Assembly: GCF_021130785.1 (NCBI RefSeq)
Contig: NW_025776794.1
Span: 1-64,000 of the forward strand
Origin: Homalodisca vitripennis
Taxonomy: Eukaryota > Arthropoda > Insecta > Hemiptera > Cicadellidae
Direction: 5' to 3'
DNA: 64,000 bases
Shown: piece by piece, positions 38,045 through 49,650 of the stretch
Layout of the letters: the number at the start of each line of letters is the position of its first letter
How positions within the stretch are numbered: the stretch's first letter is position 1
Program-made: the position numbers and the translations under genes
Notes under the pieces: model-generated
Database searches by the model: none
Seen by the model: the letters and a program-made list of their open reading frames with translations, nothing else
What the model was told of the DNA's origin: nothing

Positions 38045-38310
38045 AAAAAATTAGCGCCTACACATAGTGTGTAGTTATTATACACAACTATCTCGTAATT
38101 GTAGTTTACAATGTGCAGGCGCTTTGATAACTTATATATTTTGCAGTGCCTCCTGGTGGGGAGTTACATCAATGGGCATAGCATATAAACCTTCTACGTG
38201 GAAAAATACATATACATACAAATTTTCATAAAGATCGGTCAAATAGTTTTTGAGTCTATAAAGGACAAACACACAAACATTCATTTTTATATATATAGAT
38301 ATATTAAATG
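38045..38310 (+). mobile_element. 5'-truncated RTE-type LINE 3' end or its non-autonomous derivative
   Basis: The segment AAGATCGGTCAAATAGTTTT, then GAGTCTATAAAGGACAAACA at about 38230-38272, then ACATTCATTTTTATATATA, matches the 3'-terminal pattern typical of RTE-clade elements in insects, ending in a TATA-rich tail. Upstream, CCTCCTGGTGGGG is also typical of these ends. No reverse transcriptase or endonuclease sequence remains. An imperfect hairpin (AGCGCCTACACAT at 38053-38065 with ATGTGCAGGCGCT at 38111-38123, one mismatch) lies at the 5' side and may mark the start of a short derivative of about 260 bp. Confidence 0.6.
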
Positions 38311-38827
38311 GACTAAAATAAACCTGTCTATAGAAACTATTTAAAATTTCAAGTCTTGATTATAAGTCAAAATGCAACAATATTAAACAAATATTCTTTT
38401 AATAAAATATTTAAGTTGCTCATTTATATTTTCTTAATCCCAATCTTTAAAAGTGTTTATACAAAATATTGTTTTTGAACTCAAAATAAAATTAAGATGA
38501 ACAACTGAAACATTTAAATTAAACAAAATACATTAAGCACATTTACATTGACTTAATAAACTTTTTATAGATTTCTCATAATAAACGTTTTATCATCTTT
38601 TTGAATAAATTAAATTTAGAAACTTTAGTTACAAAAACTAATCTCTTATCTTTGTATTATAATTATTTTTTTATTGATAGAAAAGTTACTTATCCAATTC
38701 ACCAAATATGTGTAGAAATAGAAGCTGTTAATGATATATAAACCATTTATATATCCATTGACTCAAATTAAATAAAACAAAAATTGAGTTGGTGTAAACG
38801 TCAATCCTGTGACAAGAAGAATATTGA

Positions 38828-39018
38828 TGACGTCACAGCTGGGAGTTTGGAATGTATTGATGTGACAGCTACGACCTGACAATGCTTGATTACATGTTCA
38901 GATCATGTCTCAGTGGAGTTCAGTACAGTTATCTTAAGTACGCTTGAGTGCATTATTGTGCATGCGTTTTTCAGACATATTACGATGAATCCTCACGACA
39001 ATCAAGGCTGACCTGAAG
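38828..39018 (+). promoter_or_regulatory. possible promoter plus short first or cassette exon
   Basis: A full CRE (TGACGTCA, 38828-38835) is followed by CAGCTG. Two insect-type initiator matches come next (TCAGT at 38910 and 38920). About 100 bases further on there is a strong 5' splice site, CTGAAG|GTAATA, with the intron starting at 39019. A good 3' splice site (GCGTTTTTCAG, ending at about 38974) lies between, so a 44-nt exon is the alternative reading. All three frames of that exon contain stops, so it would be non-coding or terminal. No TATA box or clear downstream promoter element was seen. Confidence 0.25.
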
Positions 39019-39153
39019 GTAATAAAAACCGAGACGTTTATTGATATAATATAATATAAAACATGATTCATACATAGAGTGACATAAAAAAATCTAAACT
39101 TTGAAATATAATTTTTTACAGTTAACTAGATTTAAGTGAAAAATGTGTAACAA

Positions 39154-39567
39154 ATGTACGTTCAAATAAAAAGTATAAATAAGCCAGAAGGTAAACTTTT
39201 AGGGAAAACTAGAAAGTTAAGATTTGGCTTAGCCGTTGTTCTACGTATATATGATGCTTCATATAATAGTAATGTCGATTTGGATATGTTAGCTATATTT
39301 AATGTAGTATTTATACTATTTTGGTTAAATGTTTTAGAATGCCAAAGTTGCCATTTAATATTATCTGAGAAAGTGTTGAGGAATTCCGCTAGTAAAATGT
39401 TGTGCCTGAAGTTATGTGAGGGGAGAGAAGTTCAAAGCAGTAACCGCCTTAGTTATTTACCGAGTGCTTTGAGATCGGCTAACCGCTTTACACACACTAT
39501 GTCAGAGCTTTACATTATAAAGTTATGTTTCAACATTCATAACTTACAGTACATTTTATTTATTTAA
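39154..39567 (+). CDS. 137-codon open frame, unrecognised, probably not a gene
   Basis: This is the longest Met-initiated frame in the window. The N-terminal 35 residues are basic (KPEGKLLGKTRKLRFG). A hydrophobic stretch at about residues 46-60 (LAIFNVVFILFWLNV) could be a membrane segment, and the C-terminal end is rich in Ile, Tyr and Asn, as expected from translated AT-rich DNA. No family, no signal peptide at the start, no TATA box and no homologous neighbour support it. It lies downstream of the possible promoter and donor at 38828-39018, which would place it in that transcript's intron. Confidence 0.12.
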   Translation: MYVQIKSINKPEGKLLGKTRKLRFGLAVVLRIYDASYNSNVDLDMLAIFNVVFILFWLNVLECQSCHLILSEKVLRNSASKMLCLKLCEGREVQSSNRLSYLPSALRSANRFTHTMSELYIIKLCFNIHNLQYILFI

Positions 39568-40543
39568 AATTCTTATTTAAATGATTTGACGTGTTAAATA
39601 TATCGTATTATTTACAAATTTATTGCTACAATTTTTAGATTTTCAAAGGACATTAACTAAGAAGGCATTAAATTGTTTGCGTTGTATAATCAATAATATT
39701 AAAGATGGTCTACATTAAGTATATCATCTTAGTGGTCATTTTAAGGAGATTTTCTTGATCAATATGTTTGAATTTTTAGATTTTACTCATATGCATATAT
39801 GAACCAACAAGTATTTCGAAGAACTTGTTAATAGTTTTGAAACTAGTGGATCTTGTTTATGAAAAAGTGTACCTATCAGCTTTTATGAGTACAACTTGGA
39901 AATCTTTATAATTACCATACCAATGTCACATGCCGATACTCTAATCGTTAAACATTTTATTCGCGCGTGATGTGCATTTTCTAGTATATACATTTATGGT
40001 AATACTGAATGTGCTCTAAGTGATTTAAGAAGTAAATAAGAATCTAACTATTCATTAATTTATAAATTATAACAGGAAATAAAAAAAGCTAAGATGAATT
40101 ATTATTACAATAAAATAATGAATTAGACGTATGATTCTAAAATATCTGAAATAAACTCTCTCAAATAGGTTAAATTTTAATAACGAATATGCAAATATAA
40201 ATATGGATTAGAGGTGATGTCGGTTGGCCTGTGGAAAACATAAAACTATTAAATTACCAACGTGGCTGAAAATATCCTTTGTAAGATTGTGATTGAAACT
40301 AATACAAGACGAGTACGTATACTTTTAAGTTAACATTTCCTACAAAAAACACCAGAACTACAAATAATATTTTCAGAAATATTATGCATTCGAATTCTTA
40401 AAAATTGGTTTGTATCGGTTTATAAGTATTTATGATAACAGTGGTCCACGTTAAAGTTTCATAGAAATGTAAAAGCAATTACCTGAAATAGTTAATGAAA
40501 TATTATAATTTTAATACAGTCCAGGGTATTCATTATTACAGGA

Positions 40544-40681
40544 ATGGCCTTTACAACGCACAATAAAAACGTGGAAGTAGTGCAAACCGCAGAAACAATA
40601 GGAATAGAAATGACCTTAGATATTATTTACGTTCCTCCACCCGCGCCGCTAGCTGAGCTAGCCCTGGGAGTGGTATCCTAA
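40544..40681 (+). other. 45-codon frame behind a 3' splice-like site
   Basis: The sequence ATTCATTATTACAG ends at 40541 and is followed two bases later by an ATG. The frame runs 45 codons to a TAA (40679-40681). The peptide is of mixed composition, with HNKNVEVVQTAETIGIEMTL, and ends in a proline- and alanine-rich YVPPPAPLAELALGVVS. The frame is open for 15 codons upstream too. It immediately precedes the repeat copy at 40820, so it may belong to that element. A 15-base near-perfect palindrome, GCTAGCTGAGCTAGC, lies inside at 40648-40662. Confidence 0.15.
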
Positions 40682-40819
40682 ACCCGCTTATAGTGTTGAT
40701 ATGCGAGGTTTCTGCTCTGAACCAGATAACAGATTTTATCAGAGTTCAGTCAGAGCCCTATACACATCCATTGGCAATAACGGTAACTAGGCTCTGAAGC
40801 TAAGTCACGCCGGGAGCAA

Positions 40820-41285
40820 CAAACATGTCAAAACATGCTGATGCCTCTCAACTGAGAATAGTGTTTGTTACACTCGGCTTGTGCAGATATGACTTTAAAG
40901 TGGGCTTGCTAGGTTATACATTGACGGATACCTTATAAACATTTCAAAATATTTAATATCTAGCAAATTTAGTATAAATATACTGGTTTTGTTTTTGTTA
41001 TTTAACTTTTAAAATTTTCAACCGACACAACTTCTTTAATTTTAAATCAAATACAATAATTTGTTGAGTGTATGTATTACTTGTAAAAACAGTGCAAAAG
41101 GTTGTGTATCTGTAACTTTAATAGATCTAGAGATACTTTTGCTAATCTTACAAAATGGCGGCTAGGGGCTAAGTGAAACAATTCTCCTCCAATTTTTATA
41201 CAAAATTTTAGTTTAAAATCACGAGTCATTTTAGCCACAGAAGTTTGTGACACCCTTTTCAGAACACAGTGTGTATTATTAATTG
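40820..41285 (+). repeat. diverged interspersed repeat, copy 2
   Basis: The partner of 10215-10705, in the same orientation. It carries the same ordered blocks (TCAAAACATGCTGATG; CTCAACTGA; ATATCTAGCAAA; GTGTATCTGTA; TCTAGAGATA; AAAATGGCGGCTAG; GTTTGTGACACCCTTTTC). GC-richer sequence continues upstream to about 40640 and may be the element's 5' part, absent or unalignable in copy 1. Confidence 0.6.
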
Positions 41286-41673
41286 TGGAAAAAGCATACT
41301 TATATGTAGCATTAGGATTATAATGAATGTAATCAATAGGTGCTCCTAAAAGCCCAAAAGTTTAAGTAAGAGCACTCCAAATTACGCTTAACCCCCAGAT
41401 CTCTTAACCATAAAACTGAATAGTAGCTATGTGTGAATCCCATTTTTCTTTAACTGTTTGTGTTGTTATTTAAAATTTTTTTATGATTGAAATTTGTTAA
41501 TGGGGTAACATTTTTGAATTGTATATTATTTAAATAATTGAATTGAGTTAACAACATTTTCTCTTGTGGTTTGTCAATGTGTATTTTCTGTTGGTGATGA
41601 TTTTGTTACTAAGCTTTGTATAACTAACGAAACGGTAGTATATTCGTGTTCATCATGCATACGTGTATATAAG

Positions 41674-41752
41674 TTCTTAGTATATATTTAGTAAGTATAT
41701 ATTAGATATATATATATATATATATATATATATTACTAATATATACTAAGGT
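41674..41752. repeat. (TA)n tract with flanking inverted repeat
   Basis: A TA run at about 41707-41733 is flanked by CTTAGTATATA (about 41677) and TATATACTAAG (about 41740). Like the 10.8 kb tract, it could form a long hairpin. Confidence 0.8.
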
Positions 41753-42862
41753 ATACGTACTCATACAGCCGATATAACATGAACTAAGTAGAAACGAACT
41801 GAGAAAGCTGTCGCATTCAGATAGCCCGAGGCTCGCACACACGGGAACACAACGGTAACACATTGTGCTGTCGTTTCTTTTATATTCATACGAGATAAAC
41901 ATGATACAAAATTCAGTACGTGAGTTGAAGCTTTAGGTTATTACAAGCTCTAGTATGTATATCATGTAATGTTTCAATTTACTATAATTATGTAACTGAC
42001 CAACTGAAGCTAGTATGTAGAAGTTGAAGTTGGAGTTATCCATACATTAGCCATCGGCAGCTGAATAACTCACCTAACAAATAACTACTATCTGGCTATG
42101 AAATATCAGACAAGAGTGTTGTGACACGCACAAGTCAGGAATCACAACCAAGATGTAGTGTGTCGACTGCACAAATTCAACAACATTTACTTAATACAAA
42201 AATAATCAACACTAGTTATTAAAATTGAACTACAGAATATAGCCCACGATAGGTCTGCATTCACCGACTTACCACCTAAAACCTGACCACAAGGCTAAAT
42301 AGCATTTGACTCGGTAGAATCAAGAAGGTAAATAAATATATCTTCTATAAAAGAAAGCTTACGGAGACTGTAAGGACACCTTGGGAGAATTCCTGCTACA
42401 TTAAATACCACGCATACTAAAAAATAATAATGTATAAAAATTGGATAAACGACTAATGACTAAAAATAATATGTCAAATGTTTTAAGGCCATATTTATGC
42501 CATGCTCTTTTAAATTATTAGTAATAGTATTTTGTATAGAGTAACTAAATTCGTTACCTACATATTTTTCTCGTTATATGCATTAACATAATGTTTGTGA
42601 ACTCTTTTGGCCCCTTTGTAGAAAATTTTTTGACGATACCATTGGACTTAGCAATATATATTTTACTGTATTTAGCTCTTTGGTATAGTTTTTCTGGACT
42701 TAGATTTAATAATCGGTGTATTATAGAGCTGTAAGCACCAAATTATACGGGATATTTGACGGTATGAGGTTGAATAGCTTGCTTGACTTGAATTTGTTGG
42801 TTTTCTATATACAATGTAATCAAAACTATTATTATTCTTCTTTAAAATTAGATTCCAGGAAT

Positions 42863-43123
42863 TCAGCTTCTTATTTTCTTATTTATGTACGGTAAATTTT
42901 TATTTTGGTGTAAATGAACTATAAAGTTATTTTGGTTAATAACAATAACCCACGGGCAGGGGTTAAGAGATCCATGACTGTGACGGTTGGAGTTTGGAGT
43001 GCGCGAACGCCTTTGTTCATTCGAAGGCTGCTCGTCAAATCCGTCTGTTAGTACTTGAGTCTCCGAACCATAGGTCGTAAAACAGCCATAAACGTCTCTA
43101 TGATGTTTTATAGCTGGAGACAT
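42863..43123 (-). CDS. candidate coding exon (partial gene), minus strand
   Basis: On the minus strand, TTACTTCCATGTCTCCAG ending at 43114 is a good 3' splice site. It leads into a GC-richer, well-mixed coding-like stretch reading IKHHRDVYGCFTTYGSETQV and then a polar, Arg/Ser/Asn-rich part (SNEQRRSRTPNSNRHSHG). Such composition is usual for a cytoplasmic, disordered region. A GG|GTTATT site at 42949 would be a weak donor, giving an exon of 164 nt. If it is not used, the frame runs on to a stop at 42863 through AT-rich sequence (Asn/Ile/Lys-rich) that looks less like protein. The frame also has an in-frame ATG at 43121-43123. Family not recognised. Confidence 0.3.
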   Translation of the reverse strand: MSPAIKHHRDVYGCFTTYGSETQVLTDGFDEQPSNEQRRSRTPNSNRHSHGSLNPCPWVIVINQNNFIVHLHQNKNLPYINKKIRS

Positions 43124-44164
43124 GGAAGTAAATTAATGTCTACACCAACTGTTGTAGCACAAAGACATCCGAAAATGAGTGATATTCTAAAAAAAATTTA
43201 ACCTTTTTAAGTCAGTACTTATAGTCATTTTACAATTGACATATAATTGCAAAATATTATAAACTATATTATTTTAAATGCTAAGCTTCGTAAATAAATA
43301 CTGATTTTCAATAACATGTAGCCATGCTATGTTAAGAAATATGCGTATAATAATGAACTATTAGATGGTTTGTGAAAACATGTTATTATTGTTAATTGCG
43401 TAAGGCAAAATTCATTTACCACCAGTCTTTTACAAAATTGAACTCGCATTATTCATACAACATTGTATTTTACTTCATTTAGTCGAATACTTTACACCTA
43501 AGGCCAACGGGCACCACACATTTATAATTTACCCTTTATTTCTTTATTTCCTTTGCCAGGCAATAAGGCAAAATAAAATTGCAAGTAAATTGAAGCAACA
43601 TTTAATCATGTTACCAAAATAACGACGTCTTAAATTTTGTACTTATAGCCCACATCGTGCACTTGTTACGTATGAATGATCTGAAAGGAATTGAATGATG
43701 TAACAGTTATGAAATTGCAGAAAATCACAGCTATTGAAGCAAGCTTCGCTCGCCAAGCGCAAATCATTCGGAACGATAACCACGGAACAATAATCAGACC
43801 CAATCAATTCACTCCCGTTTGTCAATGATGAATTATCATATCCGCACGCAGTTCATTAGCAGAGTTGCTACTCATCTGTATGCCATGAATTGAAATGTTA
43901 TTCTTGGAAACGGTTTTTATAATACAGTTGGGACAGTATTTTGAATTTGATTTAATTATTTTTTATAAATGTAATATTTCATAGTATTAAAAATAAAACA
44001 TTCTTAATGCTTAGAGATGGTATATATCATAATGTCATAAAAACATATATTTGATCATATAGCAATTAATGACTTATACAGATTTTATTTACTTTGATTA
44101 TACCTACTTGATTTCGTATCTCTTTCAAAAACATTGTTCTTATTAACTATTACTGATTAGTTTA

Positions 44165-44565
44165 GTTAAATAGTAAGAGGTTTGCTTACCCTGCAGAAGT
44201 GTATTTGTTAAAAAGCCAAACGCTCAGGTGGGAGATAAGTACAATGATAAGTTAAAAGATGTATAGCAGTGTTTAATAATACTGCCTACAAGCACAAAGT
44301 TTTGAAATTTTAATGATAATAGCAAGAGCTCCTTGTTTACCGTGCAGGAGTTTCATTTTATTAAGGTGCCAAGGGCTCATGCACGAGACAAGCAGAATGA
44401 TAAGTTAAGAGATGCATAGCAGTGTTTTTATCACTATCCATTAGCGCCATTTTTGTGTAGTTAAATAGTAAGAGTTTTGTTTCCCTGCAGAAGTTTCTGT
44501 TATGGCGTCAAGGGTTCAGACGGGAGGCGACCTGAATAGTTATTTGAAGATTTAAAGCAGTCTTT
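44165..44565 (+). repeat. three tandem units of about 145 bp within block A
   Basis: Units begin with variants of AGTAAGAGGTTTGCTTACCC at about 44176, 44323 and 44467. Each includes a TTTACC-TGCAG(G/A)AGTTT motif, a GCCAAGGGCTCA-like motif, GAATGATAAGTTAA and AGCAGTGTTT. Block B has four such units (about 52516, 52662, 52814 and 52957), so unit number changed after the duplication. Confidence 0.8.
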
Positions 44566-45469
44566 TCTATAAATATAGAACAACATTTTAAAATATTTAC
44601 AAATGGGGAATATGATTTGATTTAATCTCCTATATTGCCAAATAATAATGTTCAAAATTACATTTTATAAATTGCTATTACAACACATAATAATGTAGCT
44701 TGTTACACAAGTTGTGAAAACACTAAAAATTATAATATCTTTTTGTGGCATTCTTTTAATATTTTGTTTAACGGTTAACAAATAAACTGTTTATTTAAGA
44801 ATGTTGATTTAATTAATTTCAATGGATCATATGTTTCTTTTAATTGGAAACAGTTTTATTATTGAATTATCCTTAAACTTTTTAACTTATTATACCGATG
44901 CTACATTTATATCGACACTTTACGAAAGAACATTGCAACGAAAAACGTACACTGAAAAGTAGGAAACTGCCGTTTTATAACGATAAAATTTCTTTTTAAT
45001 TCAAAAAAATTAACTGATGTGAATAAAAAGGCTGCAGGCTAAGCAGGTAAACAAGATTTAACGTAAACAATATCTCGACAGTTTAAGCACGGTAACCGTT
45101 TACTTAGTAGTAAAACGTTCATTACTTTACCAAGATTTTGCAACTTAGTTTGAATACATTATAACATCCCTCGGGGAAAGAGCAAAACAATAGTTTTATA
45201 AAACTAAAAATAGGAGAATTTATTAATATAAAAATTACATAGAAAGAATTACATAGAAATTACATTAATTATACATAGAAAGAAGGCAGCGAATAAATTT
45301 AAAAAAACTAATTAGTAATGTGCGTCATTAATCATAATCAATATTATTATGATATTTCCATTTCTTTCATTATTCAATTTATTGTATCAGTAAATGTTTC
45401 AAGCCCATCAATTAATATAAAATATCCGTACAATTCAGCAACACAGCAAAACTGAATAATGTAAACACT

Positions 45470-45900
45470 GCTGTCATCGTCTCACCTTATTGTGCTGCTT
45501 GAGAAGTCCTCTATAAATTACAAAGAAACATCGTCTTCAGTCTTCTCTACTGCCTCATTCTCTTAACTGTAAGGATAAATCCGTCTCCCTTTAATTCTGC
45601 TGGTGATGTTAGGATATCCTCCAACTACATTGTGAAATAAACGTGTCCAAATTAAATATTCCCTGTATCGTCTCACATTAGCATAAGAAGTCCTATAAGA
45701 ACATATATTTCAAAGCCATATCGTATCTCGTCATTCTATAGTTTACATTTGACTGCGGGTATGAGTCCTTATCCCTGAATTTTAATGCACTTTTTATTGC
45801 ATTACATTTGAAAATGGATGTGTGGTAATAAAATGAAGAAATGCATTCTAAACACAATGATTCCTATATTCTCTCAGTTTAATATTTCAAGTTTAAAAAC
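45470..45900 (+). repeat. two to three diverged tandem units of about 190 bp (A-specific)
   Basis: ATCGTCTCACCTTAT with AAGTCCT at about 45476 recurs as ATCGTCTCACATTA with AAGTCCT at about 45667. It may occur a third time, weakly, near 45867 (ATTCTCTCAGTTTA). The motif order within units is preserved but identity is low. This region is missing from block B. Confidence 0.45.
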
Positions 45901-46642
45901 AATTAAATTAAAAAATTAATGATAGTACACGGTGTGTGATAACTCGGAATGCTGTAAATTATTTTAAAATGATCTGTGTTTTTTCCCTTAATACTTATAA
46001 AATCTTTTGTATTCCAGCTAATTGTAGATGTGGCCATCTCAATTTTTCATCTTTTCCATTCATAGATACATGTAAGAAATGCTATGTTATAAATAAAACT
46101 ATAACGCCAGTGAAAATTTATCAGTTTTTTTTTTAAATTATGACATAATGAATTATTGAATTAGTAAGAAAATATATCATTTTTTTGCTACAGCAATTTA
46201 ATATTACCTAAGTATGGTGAGTCAATATAATCACATACTGCATACTAATATCGACCTCTGTAACTTAAAAGGTAAAAATGATAAATATTTCTCACAATTC
46301 TTCGACTACTTTCTCTTTACAGGGGTCAGAACTGTTCAGGTTCAGCATTGATTCTATGGAGTAAAAGTCAAGGTGAAGTTTAATCCCGCATTTCCTCATT
46401 AGGTTCACCACGAAAAATGTAAAAAGTATGTGTTGTAATTTTATTTTTAAATAAAAATGAATCTTTATAGATATTGTAAGTTCTTTTATCACTCGACTAA
46501 AGGTTGGTCCAAATGTGACAGCAGATTTTTCTGCACTAAGTGTAAGTTATATTGCGTGGTTTAACCAGACAGAAGTGAACCCTTCTGGGTTTGTGAGAAA
46601 ATCTCAAGTGATAAATATACACAAGCTATTGAGTTTTTTCAT

Positions 46643-46925
46643 GGTATCCGAGTTTTCATATATTGCTGATGGCTAACGCAGAAATAGCGCTGAAAAGTTA
46701 ATTTCACAAAAGAGCCAATTTAAGATGTTCATTTTAAGAATCCATACGAAATAACTGGTACTGTAATTGCGTTTATTTGTAGTATCCGATTTTCATTCAT
46801 TGCTAACAGCTAACGCAGGAACAGTGCTGAAAACTTTATTTAACAATGAAGCCAATTATACATGATTAAGACTCCATACGAAATACCTGACGCCGTATTG
46901 AGTTTATTTCGCTCGCTCCCCGTGA
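46643..46925 (+). repeat. two tandem units of about 142 bp within block A
   Basis: The phrase AGTATCCGA-TTTTCAT, then GCTAACGCAG, AATAGCGCTGAAAA and CCATACGAAATA, occurs at about 46643-46785 and again at about 46785-46920. Block B keeps only the second unit (from about 53639, AACGCAGGAGCAGTACTG), joined to a T-run. One unit was therefore lost in B or gained in A. Confidence 0.7.
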
Positions 46926-48600
46926 CGCTTGACTTGACACTAATATGCATGAAACATTTGACCGATCCAATATAAGGGGATTACGAGCACAGCAGCTGCA
47001 CCTGACCTTTTGTTCCATAAATTCTGTCCAGTCAAACTTAAGGTATTTAGATAATATGCAGAGTTTAATGTATACAAGTTTAATTATTACAAGATGTGCA
47101 TTAATGTAAGATTAATTTCATCTCTATAATAGTTATGATTTGAAATTTTTTACTAGATTTTGTAATTTTGGACATTTATAAGAAATATGCTTTTTAGCCG
47201 GTTGCATTTGAGAAATTAACTGAAATATAACGGGATTGGACAACATTTCTAGATTTTTCGTTTTGTACGAGGCGTACAATAAAACTGAGAATTAATGTAA
47301 TGTGTATATAATTGAAATTTTAAAATTAATCAATTAAATAAAATTTTGTTCAATTTTACTTTAATTTAGTAATGTTTTAAGTAGCGATTTGATTTTTAAT
47401 TGAAAGTAGATCATGTTATTTTAGTTTAATATTAATAATCACGCAAAAGGAATTTCTCAATGTTGCATAGAGATACGAAGAAAGTTAGATATTCAATATT
47501 ATATATGAATACTGAGCTTCCAAAGGTAAAAGAATGATTTTTAACATAGATCGTGGACAATTTAAAGTTCCAAAAGCTTTATATAACTACAGGGCTAACG
47601 AATATACACTAATAAGTTTTTAAATTTAAATGTTGAACAAGCTAAGTACTCAATATTATACAGCAAAATTGGGACTAACTGTTTTACACAAGTGAATGCT
47701 AAATAATAATATTGGACTAGCTAAGTATTCAATATTTACAGCAAAATTATGCTATCCACAGTAACACAATTGAATGCTAGTTATAATGTTATTTAAGATA
47801 AGTACTCTATATTGTACATGAATAATGGGTTAACTAATGTACACAGCTAAAGTCTAAAATATCAATGCTGGACAAGGTAATTACTCCACGTAATATAGCA
47901 ATATTGGGCTTGCTAATGTACACAATGTTAACGTTCAAGGCACCACATGAAGATTCACATTACCAAATGTTTACATTTACTCTAGAATAACGTAAACTTC
48001 TGGGGTTGGAAGTGTTTATTATTATTCTAGACAGGTTGTATTTTTTTAATTTGCCAATTGATATTTTTATTAGGTTGTAAACAGGTACATGTTTGAAAAA
48101 TTTGTAGGCAAGTTTATTAAAACATTACAATGTAATCAGTAAACATTTTTGCTTTATTTCAAAGAACACGTATCAACATTCAACTTCATTTATTTTATTG
48201 ATTACGATAACATGTGACACATGTATAAACCAGATTGTGTTTGCAAGCCAGTGAACTATGACAACACAATTTAAAGTATAATATGATTTATTATATTAGT
48301 TTGCCATTTCCATTTTCTGTAATTTCATAAGTAGGATCCAAAACGCAAAATGTTTAACCTCGTTACATACATTATGAATTTAATAATACCTTTGACAGTA
48401 AAGTATATGTCTTGCTTGTATGTAATTATCAAGGTTCAATATTCTGTAAAAAGGAGTATTGGCCTAATACTTAGCGGATAGAATATTAAAAAAATAACAA
48501 TTATGAAATGTTAATTGTCAGGCTTAAACCATTTTATCCTTTAATATTATAAAATATCATATAATAACATTTTTGAAATGCCCCGTTATTAAATCCATAA

Positions 48601-49489
48601 GCAGTAAAAAAACCTGGAATACCAACAGGCAGGTCTCTCCGTTGACAAATCTTTTGTAATTGTTTCACAAAATACACCAAAATGTAATAAGAAATGTTTT
48701 TCATATGAGCTTCGTCGTAAATTTTGACATTTAATAGTCCTAATAAAAAAGTGAAACAATTCAGTAACATTTTATTCAAGAAAATTTATGAACTCTAATT
48801 GGAAAATGCAACTCCAAATATTACTTCAAATTAGTTGACGATCTACCCCTGCAGAAAATAAACTAAATAAGTACAGTATATAATAAAATGTCTACACTTA
48901 AAATTATTTACATTGAACAGTTTCTAACTGAAAACATATGAAATACATCCACGTGGTTTGCGTTACACCAAATTAGAGATAGTATAAAACTAAATGTTTG
49001 GTTTCTAAACCTTGGGCTTTACCTTAAACAATTTCGGTTTTGTAGGGAAGATTACAATTTAAGTCATTTAAAACAATTTTTTATGCATTAAATTGTAATA
49101 GGACAGTTTAAAACTACAAATATATTTTTTTTCTAAAAGTCCTGCAAGTCTACTTCATCTTATTACAGGTGCTTAAACGGTTTTCCCGTCAAAGCCGATG
49201 CAAAGCCCCACCTCCATCAGTAAGTTTTCTAACCAAGATAAGCTACTGGCAGACTTCCTCTTGAAAATGTTCTGGTCCACAGAACAAACATAATAAAGGA
49301 ACAAAATAGTTTGTATAGACATGTGTATAAAATAATAAATATATGTAAAGTAAGTTAAACCATAAATACTTATATGTTATTGCTTGAAATTGCATTTACT
49401 TTGTGTAAGTCGTTTGAGATTATGTTGTAAAATTTTAATATTTATTACTGTAAAAAATAACGTTGATTAATGCGAGTTATTAAATATTA
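48601..49489. other. AT-rich DNA between the blocks, no gene seen
   Basis: No convincing frame or repeat was found. The 81-codon minus-strand frame at 48534-48779 overlaps the end of block A and is not conserved in block B. Confidence 0.5.
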
Positions 49490-49580
49490 GATATATATAT
49501 ATATAATATAATATATATTATATATAATTTATATATATATAATATGAAATATATTATATATACATATATATATATATATG

Positions 49581-49619
<39 letters not shown>

Positions 49620-49650
49620 ATATATATATAATATATATATATATGTAATA
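49490..49650. repeat. complex (TA)n-rich, self-complementary tract
   Basis: About 160 bases made almost entirely of TATATA runs with periodic TAATATAA and ATGTTA interruptions. It is highly palindromic overall. Confidence 0.9.

Larger units (their letters stand above)
44071..48600 (+). repeat. duplicated block A (about 4.5 kb), directly repeated as block B
   Basis: This aligns colinearly with 52412-57480. Matching parts are 44071-44905 with 52412-53395; 46366-46600 with 53396-53635; 46812-48340 with 53639-55795; and 48341 to about 48600 with 57236 to about 57480. By eye, differences run from about 5% at the left end to perhaps 15% elsewhere, with many indels. A-specific sequence occupies about 44906-46365. 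No coding frame is conserved between the copies. It is either an old segmental duplication or two copies of a large non-coding mobile element built of internal tandem repeats. Confidence 0.85.
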
